Below are positions 48,083-58,311 of a stretch of DNA of 64,000 bases, piece by piece. The notes under the pieces are model-generated. The model did not search any database. It saw only the letters and a program-made list of their open reading frames with translations, and was not told the origin of the DNA. The stretch spans positions 620,001 to 684,000 of the forward strand of contig JAFEFN010000013.1 in assembly GCA_018240525.1 (NCBI GenBank), given 5' to 3'. The stretch's first letter is position 1; each line of letters starts with the position of its first letter. Made by a program: the position numbers and the translations under genes. The stretch comes from Pseudomonadota bacterium (GTDB taxonomy: Bacteria > Pseudomonadota > Gammaproteobacteria > Steroidobacterales > Steroidobacteraceae).

Positions 48083-48595
48083 CTAGGCGGGGACGGTTAT
48101 CGCCACTTGCAGCAGCTGTTCGGCGATGGTCTGCAGGACCACCAGGGCGACGCTCGCCGTCATCGACCACTCCAGCGCGGCGCGGACGATGCGGCTGTTG
48201 ATCGCGACCTGCCAGATGAGCAGGCCGTATCCGACGACCATGAGCGGCGCCTGCCAGCCCGGATCCCCGTGGGATCGCTGCCAGAGCCAGGCCCATGCTA
48301 CCAGCAGCGGCGCAAGGAGCGTCTGGAAGCCGAACACCGCGGTGGTGGTCTGCAGGAACCTCTCGGGCCGGCGGGCGAGCTTCAGCAGTGCCCCGTTCCA
48401 CAGCAGCAGGAAGCCCACGTCGACCAGTAACAGCACCGGCCAGTTGCCGGCAGGCGGGTACATGCTGCACGCCACGCAATTGACGACGACGTAGGCGGCC
48501 ACGGTCAGTAGCAGCAGCAGCCCGGAGGCGGGCAGATACTGGGGTGCGCGCCGCAGCAGCAGGAGCTGCGCGAAGAGTTCAAGAACCTCCCCCAT
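48083..48595 (-). CDS. Hypothetical four-to-five helix membrane protein
   Basis: A 170-residue protein (MGEVLELFAQLLLLRRAPQY) with hydrophobic segments near 24-40, 52-72, 86-105, 115-133 and 142-160. A short Cys-containing loop follows helix 1 (VNCVACSMYPPAGNW). I do not recognise a family; a YIP1-like or DUF membrane family is possible. The start at 48595 gives the whole first segment; the frame continues only through antisense of rnd. It sits 15 bases upstream of mpl and is divergent from rnd. Confidence 0.75.
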   Translation of the reverse strand: MGEVLELFAQLLLLRRAPQYLPASGLLLLLTVAAYVVVNCVACSMYPPAGNWPVLLLVDVGFLLLWNGALLKLARRPERFLQTTTAVFGFQTLLAPLLVAWAWLWQRSHGDPGWQAPLMVVGYGLLIWQVAINSRIVRAALEWSMTASVALVVLQTIAEQLLQVAITVPA

Positions 48596-48625
48596 CTCTA
48601 TCGGTCCTGCCGTCTGCCTCGCATA

Positions 48626-49744
48626 ATGCCGGCCAGATTCTACAGAGCATCCTCCTTGCAGTTGCAGCCGATCACCACCACGCCCGCGGAACTGGCCGAC
48701 CTCGCCGCACGACTCGCCACGCAGCCGCGCATGGGCCTGGACACCGAATTCCTCCGCGAACGCACCTACCGCGCGCAGCTGTGCCTGGTGCAGGTCTCGG
48801 CCACGGGTCTGGCCGGCTGCGTGGATCCGCTCACGCTCCCCGACCTGGACGCCCTGGCACCGGTGCTGCGTGCACCGTCCGTCGTGAAGGTCATGCATGC
48901 ATCGCGACAGGATCTGGAGGTTCTGCTCCCGGCGGCGGGCCTGACGCGGCCGGTGTTCGATACGCAGATCGCCGCCTCCCTCACGGGGCTGCCCACCCAG
49001 GTCGGCTACGCGGAGCTGGTCCGGCGGCTGCTCGGACGGGAGCTGCCCAAGGCGCACACGCGCACCGACTGGTCACGCCGCCCCCTGTCTCCCGAGCAGA
49101 TCACCTACGCGCTCGATGACGTCCACTACCTGCTGCCGCTCGCCGACCTGCTGCAGGAGCAGGTCCATGCCCTGGGGCGCAGCGAATGGCTGGAGGAAGA
49201 GCTGCGCAGTCTCGATGATGCTGCCAGCCTGACCATCGACCCCGCCGATGCGTGGAAGCGCCTCAAGGGACTCGGCAATCTCGACCCTGCGCGACTGCGC
49301 CTCGCCCGGCTGCTGACCGAATGGCGCGAGCGCAACGCGATCGAGCACAACCGCCCGCGCGGCTGGATCATGGAGGAAGCGGTGCTGCGCGAGATCGTCA
49401 CGCAGGTGCCGCGCACCCAGGAGGCGCTGGAGACCATCCCGGGCATGCCCCCGGGGCTTGCCCGGCGCCGCGGCGCGGAACTGCTCGCCCTGGTGGTCGC
49501 CGCCGAGGTCCCGCAACCGACCCCGCCCCTGCCGCCACGGCAGAAGCCGGACCCCGCGAAGACGGCGCTCGTGAAGCGCCTCGCGGAGATCGTTCAGTCC
49601 GTGGCCGGTGACTTGCGCCTCGCGCCGGAGCTTCTGGCGACCCGGCGCGATCTTGAACAGCTGGCGGACGGCGTGCAGGACGCAGCCGTGCTCGCGGGCT
49701 GGCGCCGCGGCGTCCTCGGCGAGCGACTGCTGGCGGTGCTGTAG
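48626..49744 (+). CDS. rnd: Ribonuclease D
   Basis: A 372-residue 3'-5' exoribonuclease in tRNA 3' maturation. DEDD motifs: MGLDTEFLRERTYRAQLCLV (D, E), VMHASRQDLEVL (D) and TYALDDVHYLLPL (Y-x3-D). One HRDC domain (about 205-285) follows. ATG 48626 is used; the preceding bases read CATAATG, so the ATG overlaps a -10-like hexamer and a TTG near 48656 (LQLQPITT) could be the true start. Confidence 0.94.
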   Translation: MPARFYRASSLQLQPITTTPAELADLAARLATQPRMGLDTEFLRERTYRAQLCLVQVSATGLAGCVDPLTLPDLDALAPVLRAPSVVKVMHASRQDLEVLLPAAGLTRPVFDTQIAASLTGLPTQVGYAELVRRLLGRELPKAHTRTDWSRRPLSPEQITYALDDVHYLLPLADLLQEQVHALGRSEWLEEELRSLDDAASLTIDPADAWKRLKGLGNLDPARLRLARLLTEWRERNAIEHNRPRGWIMEEAVLREIVTQVPRTQEALETIPGMPPGLARRRGAELLALVVAAEVPQPTPPLPPRQKPDPAKTALVKRLAEIVQSVAGDLRLAPELLATRRDLEQLADGVQDAAVLAGWRRGVLGERLLAVL

Positions 49745-49756
49745 GGTCGCAGGCGC

Positions 49757-50623
49757 TCAGCGCTTGCCGCGCCGCGCGGCTGCGGCACGTCGGGCGGTGT
49801 GCCGCACCTTCGCCGCGGCGCGCGCCTTGCGGACACTCGCAGCGGCGGTGCGTTTTGCGGCGGGCTTCCTGCGGCCTGCCTTGGCGGCGGTCTTGCGTGC
49901 CTCGGGCTTCTTCTTGGCGACGGCCTTCTTCTTCGCCGCGGCCTTTTTCTTGGGTGACTTGGCCAGCGCCGGCTCCCCGAGAGCCTTGGCGAGCCGGCGC
50001 GTGACCGCATCGACGTCGCCCTCGGCATCGATGACCTGCAGCAGGCCCCGGGCGCGGTAGAAGTCGATCAGCGGCCGCGTCTTCTCGTCATAGACGCGCA
50101 GGCGCTCGGCGACCGTGGCCTCGTTGTCATCGGGGCGCTGCACCAGGCGGTGCGGATGGCCCGTCTTCGGGCACAGCGTGCTGTCCGGTCCCGGCGGTGA
50201 GGTCAGCAGGTTGAACACGCGGCCGCAGTCCGCGCAGCTGCGCCGGCCGGCGAGGCGCCGCACCAGTTCCTTATAGTCCACCTCCAGCTGCACCACCGCA
50301 TCCAGCGGTCGCCTGAGCGACTCGAGCAGATGATCCAGGGCGTGCGCCTGGGCAAGGTTGCGCGGGAAGCCATCCAGGATGAACCCGCGACGGGTGTCCG
50401 GCTCGCCGACACGCTCGCGGATCATGCCGAGCACGAGCGAGTCATCGACCAGCCGGCCACCCTCCATCGCCTCGCGGGCCAGCCGGCCCAGTTCGGTACC
50501 GCGCGCCACGGCTGAGCGCAGCAGGTCGCCCGTGGAGATCTGCGGGATGTGCACCCGCTCCACGAGGCGCTGCGACTGAGTACCCTTGCCCGAACCGGGC
50601 GCCCCCAAAAGGACAATGCGCAT
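49757..50623 (-). CDS. adk: Adenylate kinase with a basic histone-H1-like C-terminal extension
   Basis: A 288-residue protein. Residues 1-217 are a complete Adk: P-loop GAPGSGKGTQS (7-17), AMP site STGDLLRSAV and GFPRNLAQA, LID domain with C130-x2-C133-x17-C151, and QRPDDNEATV. The usual fourth metal ligand (Cys or Asp) is T154. Residues 218-288 are an added tail of Ala, Lys, Arg and Pro (AKSPKKKAAAKKKAVAKKKP ...) with about four in ten residues basic, like bacterial H1-type histone tails (AlgP/Hc1). The frame is continuous and the tail ends at a normal stop, so this is not a frameshift. The enzyme makes 2 ADP from ATP and AMP; the tail may bind DNA, RNA or acidic surfaces. Convergent with rnd. 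Confidence 0.93.
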   Translation of the reverse strand: MRIVLLGAPGSGKGTQSQRLVERVHIPQISTGDLLRSAVARGTELGRLAREAMEGGRLVDDSLVLGMIRERVGEPDTRRGFILDGFPRNLAQAHALDHLLESLRRPLDAVVQLEVDYKELVRRLAGRRSCADCGRVFNLLTSPPGPDSTLCPKTGHPHRLVQRPDDNEATVAERLRVYDEKTRPLIDFYRARGLLQVIDAEGDVDAVTRRLAKALGEPALAKSPKKKAAAKKKAVAKKKPEARKTAAKAGRRKPAAKRTAAASVRKARAAAKVRHTARRAAAARRGKR

Positions 50624-50792
50624 GTTTGTGCACTACGAAGTCGCTGCCGCGGGCAGCACAAAGGTGCGCCACGTTACCGGCCGTTCCCAAGGAGGTCAAA
50701 CGGCCACCGGTGCGAGCCGGGCGGCGGTGCGCAAGCCATCCACCCTGCTGTATTCTTCCCGGCCCCGCCCAAGCCCCGACACGCGAGCGCCC

Positions 50793-52061
50793 ATGAAGAA
50801 AAATGCCTCGAAAAGCGCCTTTTACGCCCAGTCGGGCGGTGTTTCCGCGGTGATCAACGCCTCGGCTTGCGGGGTCATCGAGACGGCCCTGCGCTCCAGG
50901 CACATCGACAAGGTGTACGCCGGGCGGCACGGCATCATCGGGGCGCTCACCGAGGACCTGATCGACTGCGGGCGCGAGAGCGCCGCGACCATCCGCGGCC
51001 TGCGCCACACCCCCGCCGGGGCCTTCGGCTCCGCCCGCTTCAAACTCAAGGGCATCGATCAGAACCGCGCCGAGTACGAACGGCTGATCGAGGTATTCCG
51101 CGCGCACAACATCGGCTACTTCTTCTACAACGGCGGCAATGACTCGATGGACACCGCTCAGAAGGTGTCGCAGATCGGTGAGTCGCTGGGCTATCCGATC
51201 ACCTGCGTCGGGGTGCCGAAGACGGTGGACAACGATCTGCCGCACACCGACTGCTGCCCCGGCTTCGGGTCGGTGGCCAAGTATGTCGCCGTCTCCACGC
51301 GCGAAGCCTCCATGGATGTCGCCTCCATGGCCAAGACTTCCACCAAGGTATTCGTGCTGGAGGTCATGGGCCGCCACGCCGGCTGGATCGCCGCAGCGGC
51401 CGGGCTTGCGGGGCGCGGCGTCGACGAGACGCCGCACGTCATCCTGTTTCCCGAGGTGCCGTTCGAGAGGCAGAAATTCCTCGAGCGCGTGCGCCAGTGC
51501 GTGGTCGACTTCGGCTACTGCGTCATCGTCGTTTCCGAGGGCGCCGCATACGCGGACGGCAAATTCCTCGCCGATGCCGGCACCCGCGACGCCTTCGGGC
51601 ACACCCAGCTGGGCGGCGTCGGACCGGTGGTCGCCAACATGGTGCGCGAAGCGCACGGCTACAAGTTTCACTGGGCCGTGGCCGACTACCTGCAGCGCTC
51701 CGCGCGGCACATCGCCTCCAAGGTCGACGTGGAGCAGGCCTACGCGGTCGGCAAGGCCGCGGTGGAGCTGGCGGTCCGGGGCGTCAACGCCGTGATGCCG
51801 ACCATCGTGCGCAAGTCCGCCAAGCCCTATCGCTGGAGCATCGGCCACGTCCCGCTGATCGAGGTCGCCAACAAGGAAAAGAAGCTGCCGCCGCACTACA
51901 TCCGCGACGACGGGTTCGGCATCACCCCCGCCTGCCGGCGCTACCTCGAGCCGCTGGTCGCCGGGGAGTCCTACCCCCCCTACCGCAACGGCCTGCCGGA
52001 CTACGTGCACCTCAAGGGTGTCTCGGTGCGACGCAAGCTCAAGACCGAATTCAAGGTCTAG
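50793..52061 (+). CDS. pfp: Pyrophosphate-dependent 6-phosphofructokinase
   Basis: A 422-residue PFK. GGNDSMDT (114-121) has Asp where ATP enzymes have Gly (GGDGS), and VPKTVDNDLP has Lys in place of the Gly of PGTIDND. Both features mark PPi as phosphoryl donor. MGRHAGWIAAAAGL and STREASMDVASM complete the fructose-6-phosphate and allosteric-like regions. The reaction is reversible, so it can serve glycolysis or gluconeogenesis. ATG 50793; a TATTCT at 50751-50756 is a weak -10. It lies 160 bases upstream of hppA. Confidence 0.95.
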   Translation: MKKNASKSAFYAQSGGVSAVINASACGVIETALRSRHIDKVYAGRHGIIGALTEDLIDCGRESAATIRGLRHTPAGAFGSARFKLKGIDQNRAEYERLIEVFRAHNIGYFFYNGGNDSMDTAQKVSQIGESLGYPITCVGVPKTVDNDLPHTDCCPGFGSVAKYVAVSTREASMDVASMAKTSTKVFVLEVMGRHAGWIAAAAGLAGRGVDETPHVILFPEVPFERQKFLERVRQCVVDFGYCVIVVSEGAAYADGKFLADAGTRDAFGHTQLGGVGPVVANMVREAHGYKFHWAVADYLQRSARHIASKVDVEQAYAVGKAAVELAVRGVNAVMPTIVRKSAKPYRWSIGHVPLIEVANKEKKLPPHYIRDDGFGITPACRRYLEPLVAGESYPPYRNGLPDYVHLKGVSVRRKLKTEFKV

Positions 52062-52183
52062 GCGGAATTAACAGAAGACGCCAGTACCCCCGGCCTTACC
52101 GCAGGGCAGCAAAGCCGTCCCGCCCGCCCGGGCACCGCCCCCAACCACTACCCCTGGCGGACGGGGTCGGGACTGGGTCGGCG

Positions 52184-52192
52184 TGCTATAGT
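52184..52192 (+). promoter_or_regulatory. Extended -10 promoter of hppA
   Basis: TGCTATAGT, an extended -10 (TGn plus TATAGT at 52187-52192) 29 bases before ATG 52222. The -35 is poor, as is usual for extended -10 promoters. The short leader contains a T6 run followed by GGGGGAG, the Shine-Dalgarno. hppA can thus be expressed apart from pfp. Confidence 0.55.
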
Positions 52193-52221
52193 TCGCGGCC
52201 TTTTTTGGGGGAGATTTCCGG

Positions 52222-54273
<2,052 letters not shown>

Positions 54274-54636
54274 CAGCGGCCGGCCGCGCTGCGGCCCAGG
54301 ATCGGGAAGACGCACACGGAAGAGCGCTTCCCGGTCGCGAAGCCCGATGAGGAGTGCCCGCCCGAGCGGTCACGCGAGGCCCCGCCGGTGCGGCGCGCGC
54401 ATGGAACCGGGCGCGCCGGCACCAGGCCTCTGCACCATGGGCACCGGCCTGGCGCATTGCGCTGCGCCGCCCGCGGCCCGCCGCTGTACCCCCCGTGCCG
54501 TCCTCCTCTTGCGGAGTCCGTGCGCGGCCGCAAAGCCGACCGCCGGGATCCTGGGCATGGCACGTCGCCCCCGCATCGCGCCGCCGCGCGACCGGCCGTA
54601 GGTGCCTAAAACCGGGATCGGGCACTCCTTGTTTGT
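54274..54636. other. 363-base gene-poor gap after hppA
   Basis: I find no convincing gene in it; open frames here are Arg/Pro/Ala-rich and antisense ones overlap the next gene. It holds a hairpin at the hppA stop (54273-54292, stem GCAGCG/CGCTGC), a second small hairpin (CGGGAAG 54303-54309 / CTTCCCG 54327-54333), and an 11-base inverted pair AGGAGTGCCCG (54350-54360) / CGGGCACTCCT (54619-54629). None has a T tract. Confidence 0.6.
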
Positions 54637-55050
54637 ATGCAACCCGAAACCCGCCCAGTCGCCTTGGCCGACCGGACTTCCGTACTGAGGGACCGCGCCG
54701 CCTGCGGGGCGATGGCGCGGGCCTGGAGGTGGGCCGCCGAGGATCTCGGGGTGCGCCTGATCAGCCCGCATGCCGTGGAACACGAGGGCCGCTGTTACTG
54801 GAGCGCGGGGGTGCTGCCCGATTTCGGCTCAGCAGCCGGCGCCGTCGTTGCTGACCGGCACTGCAATGATGACGTGCTGAGGATCTATGCCCAGGCCGGC
54901 TACTTTGCCCCGAAGTTAAGCCCCTTCTACTACGAGGACTACCATCGAGAGTACTTCATGAAGGCGCTCAATGACTGGGGATGGTTCGGGGCGGAGTCGC
55001 ACGTGCCCAGCTGGTTTCGGGGCGCCCTGCGCAAGCACGGCGGCGCATGA
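54637..55050 (+). CDS. Hypothetical protein
   Basis: A 137-residue protein (MQPETRPVALADRTSVLRDR) with no signal peptide or membrane helix. The C-terminal half is rich in aromatic residues (AGYFAPKLSPFYYEDYHREY, then NDWGWFGAESHVPSWFRGAL), which looks like a genuine folded domain. I do not recognise the family. No good SD precedes the ATG. It stands alone between the gap and the convergent GGDEF-EAL gene. Composition in the first 40 residues is less protein-like, so the true start may be later. Confidence 0.55.
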   Translation: MQPETRPVALADRTSVLRDRAACGAMARAWRWAAEDLGVRLISPHAVEHEGRCYWSAGVLPDFGSAAGAVVADRHCNDDVLRIYAQAGYFAPKLSPFYYEDYHREYFMKALNDWGWFGAESHVPSWFRGALRKHGGA

Positions 55051-55082
55051 GCCGCGGGCCCGCGCTGGGCCGTGGCGCGAGC

Positions 55083-57392
55083 TCAGGCCGCGAGAGACAG
55101 CGGTGCGGGGCGAGCGATTGCGTAGCCCTGCAGGAAGTCGACGCCGATCTTGCGGGCCGCCTCGACCGCAGCGGTGTCCTCGACCTGCTCGGCGATCACG
55201 CGGAAGTTGAGGGTGCGCGCAAGCTTGATCATCGCCGCCACCATCGCCTGGTTGACGGTGTCGCGGGAGAGATTGCGCATGAACGAGCCGTCGATCTTCA
55301 GGTAGTCGAGGGGCAGGGTCTTCAGGTTGGAGAAGGATCCGACGCCCGAGCCGAAGTCATCCAGCGCGAACTGGCAGCCCATGCCGTGCAGGACGCCGAC
55401 GAAGCGGCGGGCGTGCTCCAGATTGGAGATCACCGCGCTCTCGGTGATCTCGAAGCACACCTGCGCCGGCACCGCCCCGGTGCTGTCAAAGCACTCGACG
55501 ACGAACTCCAGGAACTGGGTGTCCCCCAGAGTCTGGCCGGAGATGTTGATGGCGACGCTGCGGTTCTCGGGCAGGGGAATGGCGCCGCGCCCGAGCGCGG
55601 CCAGCGTGGTCTGCACCACCCAGCGATCGACCAGCCCCATCAGCCGGTAGCGCTCCGCGGCACGCATGAAGTCCGCCGGGGGGAGCTCGTTGCCGGCCTC
55701 ATCCTGCAGGCGCACCAGCACCTCCATGGCCGGGCCGCCCTCCTCCTCGTGCGCCGGGACGATGACCTGGTGGAAGAGGTGGAAGCGGTTGTCCTTGAGC
55801 GCACCCTGCAGCCGCTGCAGCCACTGGATTTCGCCGGTGTGGCGCGCATGCGCCTCGTCGCGCGCCGAGTACACCACCACGCGCCCGGAGCCCTGCTTCT
55901 TGGCGACATAGCAGGCCGTGTCGGCCGCAGCGAGCAGTTCCTCGATCGTGCCGCTTTCCCGCGAGATCTCGACCAGTCCGACCGACACGCCGATGTTGAA
56001 GATCTTGTCCTTCCACACAAAGCGGTAGTCGTTCACCGCGCGGCACAGGTCATCGGCGATCTGCCGTGCCTTGTCCAGCGGACAGCCGATCAGCAGGGTA
56101 CCGAACTCATCCCCGCCGAGCCGCCCGACGGTGTCGCTGTCACGTACCGCATCGCGCAGCAGCTTGGCCACCTCGCGCAGCATGCTGTCGCCGGCCAGGT
56201 GGCCGCTGGTGTCGTTCACCAGCTTGAAGCGGTCCAGGTCGAGGTAGCACAGCACGTGCTGGCCGTCCCCGCGGTGGCCGCTGGCGATGGCCTCCTCCAG
56301 GCGGCGCTCGAACTCGCGCCGGTTCACCAGGCCGGTGAGCGCATCGTGCGTGGCCTGGTATGACATCTGCCGCGCCAGCCCGCGCAGCTCGCTGATGTCG
56401 TGCAGCATCACCACCGCGCCGATGACATCCTTGTCGCCATTACGGATCGGTGCAGCCGAGAGCTCGATCGAGCGTTCGCTGCCGTTGGCGCGCGACAGCA
56501 GCATGGCGCGGCGGCTGAGGTTCACAGGCGTGCCGCTGCTCAGGGCCTGGCGCACCGGGTCGCCGAGCAGGCGGCGCTCCGTCTCATCGACCAAGCTGAC
56601 GATGTCCTCGAGCGCCTTGCCCATCGCCGCACTCGCATCGGTGCCGGTCAGCTGCTCGGCCGCGGAGTTCATGAAGGTGATGCGCCCTTCCTTGTCCGTG
56701 GCGATGATCGCCTCGGCCAGCGACTGCAGCGCCAGCAACTGCGGTTCAAGGGCGGACGTGTCGGCGGGCAGGCGCAACGCCTGCATGGTCTGCGTCGGGA
56801 TGATCTCGACGCCTGTGATCAGCAGGGCCGGTTCCTGGTCGTACTCGACCGGGGTCGAGGCAATCTCCAGGCGCGAGACCTGGCCCTGCAGCCCCACCAT
56901 GTCGATCTCGTAGCGTTCGGCGGCCGGCTCGCCGGCCAGGCGGCGCGCGATATTCTCGCCGACCAGCTCGGCATACTCGGGGGGTACCAGGTCCGCGAGG
57001 CGGCGACCGATCAGCTCCAGCCGGTCGACGCCGACGAAGCTGGCGAACTGCCGGTTGGCGTAGAGGATGACCTCGCGGTGCACCAGCACGGCCTCGTGGA
57101 TGCGATCGCCCAGATCGGCGAACAGCTTGGGGGTCTCGGTCACCTCGCGCTCGGCGGCGGAACTGGCGCGCGTCAGCAGGTGGTTCACCGCCGTCACCAG
57201 CGCGGCCACCTCCGGCTTGTCGCTATCGACCTCGACGCGTCTGCCGGCGAGACGGCCCCCAATGGCAATGCGCTGCAGCTGCTGGGAGAGCTCCCCGATG
57301 CTGCGAATGTCGCGACGCTGCAACGCATAGAGCAACAGAACCAGCGCGGCGATGAGGGCGAACAGGAGGCACAGCAGCCCGATGAACGACAT
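55083..57392 (-). CDS. PAS-GGDEF-EAL cyclic-di-GMP signalling protein
   Basis: A 769-residue membrane-attached protein. One N-terminal helix (LLCLLFALIAALVLLLYALQ), a HAMP-like or linker helix to about 95, PAS domains at about 105-215 and 240-345, a GGDEF domain around 430 (VGRLGGDEFGTLL) and an EAL domain (about 525-769). The EAL motif is EVLVR, which keeps ExLxR, and INISGQTL, CFEITES, ALDDFGSGVG, YLKIDGSF and EQVED-type residues are present, so phosphodiesterase activity is likely; the GGDEF motif is also intact. Ligand sensed by PAS is unknown. SD AAGGTAG precedes ATG 57392. Confidence 0.93.
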   Translation of the reverse strand: MSFIGLLCLLFALIAALVLLLYALQRRDIRSIGELSQQLQRIAIGGRLAGRRVEVDSDKPEVAALVTAVNHLLTRASSAAEREVTETPKLFADLGDRIHEAVLVHREVILYANRQFASFVGVDRLELIGRRLADLVPPEYAELVGENIARRLAGEPAAERYEIDMVGLQGQVSRLEIASTPVEYDQEPALLITGVEIIPTQTMQALRLPADTSALEPQLLALQSLAEAIIATDKEGRITFMNSAAEQLTGTDASAAMGKALEDIVSLVDETERRLLGDPVRQALSSGTPVNLSRRAMLLSRANGSERSIELSAAPIRNGDKDVIGAVVMLHDISELRGLARQMSYQATHDALTGLVNRREFERRLEEAIASGHRGDGQHVLCYLDLDRFKLVNDTSGHLAGDSMLREVAKLLRDAVRDSDTVGRLGGDEFGTLLIGCPLDKARQIADDLCRAVNDYRFVWKDKIFNIGVSVGLVEISRESGTIEELLAAADTACYVAKKQGSGRVVVYSARDEAHARHTGEIQWLQRLQGALKDNRFHLFHQVIVPAHEEEGGPAMEVLVRLQDEAGNELPPADFMRAAERYRLMGLVDRWVVQTTLAALGRGAIPLPENRSVAINISGQTLGDTQFLEFVVECFDSTGAVPAQVCFEITESAVISNLEHARRFVGVLHGMGCQFALDDFGSGVGSFSNLKTLPLDYLKIDGSFMRNLSRDTVNQAMVAAMIKLARTLNFRVIAEQVEDTAAVEAARKIGVDFLQGYAIARPAPLSLAA

Positions 57393-57619
57393 CTACCTTC
57401 TTCTTAGCCTTGCACGTAGGTTCCGCGCGCTCCCGAGGCACTCTACTTAAACTTTTCGTGCCTTCGGGATACGGTCGCCAGAAGCATAACGCAGGGCAGG
57501 ACACGCCCCGTCGGTATTTCACCATATCTCGTCGCATGACCGCTTGGCACAGGCGCGGAAAAGCCTTAACTTCTGCGGCCTTTCTGAAACACCGCAATAA
57601 GTCCAATCGGAGCCATCGG

Positions 57620-58270
57620 ATGGAAACCGTGACCGCCAGTGAGCAGATGATCGAGCAGCAGGTGCGCGCCTGGGACGTGCTCGACGGGCGGGTTCTGGAT
57701 GCGATGCGCACGGTGCCGCGCGAGCTGTTCGTGCCGGAAAGCCAGCGCTACCGGGCCTTTGCCGACGCCGAAGTGCCGCTGGCACACGGGCAGCACATGT
57801 TGCGGCCGAGCGTGGCCGGCCGCGTACTGCAGGCACTGCTGCCCGAGCCGACCGAGCAGGTGCTGGAGATCGGCACCGGTTCGGGCTTCCTGTCCGCCTG
57901 CCTCGCCCGCCTCGCGGCGCGCGTGCACACGGTGGAGCTGTACCCGGACCTGGCCGAGGCCGCACGCGGCAACCTGGCCACCGCCGGAGTGCGCTCGGTG
58001 GACGTGCTCGAGGCCGATGCGCTGCGCATGAACGGCGGGGCTGACTACGATGCGATCGCGGTGACCGCCTCACTGCCGATCTACGTTCCGCACTTCGAGC
58101 GCATGCTCGCCGTCGGCGGGCGGCTGTTCGTCGTGGTCGGCGAGGCGCCGGCCATGGAGGCACGCCTGGTGACCCGCACCGGTTCGGACACCTGGCAGGT
58201 GCAGAGCCTGTTCGAGACGGTCATCGATCCGCTGGTCAACTCGATCCGCCCGCCGGAATTCTCCTTCTGA
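57620..58270 (+). CDS. Protein-L-isoaspartate O-methyltransferase family protein
   Basis: A 216-residue SAM-dependent methyltransferase. METVTASEQMIEQQVRAWDV opens the protein; DGRVLDAMRTVPRELFVPES and LRPSVAGRVLQALLPEPTEQ precede the SAM loop VLEIGTGSGFLSACLARLA (motif I). Many PIMT-like genes sit directly before tolC in gamma- and betaproteobacteria and may not repair isoaspartate; this one has the same position, 41 bases before tolC. ATG 57620 is chosen because it matches the family N-terminus; the 286-codon frame from 57410 includes the promoter region. Confidence 0.85.
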   Translation: METVTASEQMIEQQVRAWDVLDGRVLDAMRTVPRELFVPESQRYRAFADAEVPLAHGQHMLRPSVAGRVLQALLPEPTEQVLEIGTGSGFLSACLARLAARVHTVELYPDLAEAARGNLATAGVRSVDVLEADALRMNGGADYDAIAVTASLPIYVPHFERMLAVGGRLFVVVGEAPAMEARLVTRTGSDTWQVQSLFETVIDPLVNSIRPPEFSF

Positions 58271-58311
58271 GCACGCGGGCGACACCGAAGCGTGCTAAAC
58301 AAGGAACGTCC

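Noticed and set aside
54370..54783. A minus-strand frame of 137 codons overlapping the gap and the orphan gene
   Set aside because: Gly/Arg/Ala-rich composition and overlap with the more protein-like plus-strand frame.
57410..57619. An extended N-terminus for the pcm-like gene
   Set aside because: The added 70 residues are basic and unstructured and cover the region that must hold the divergent promoters; the family begins near METVTAS.
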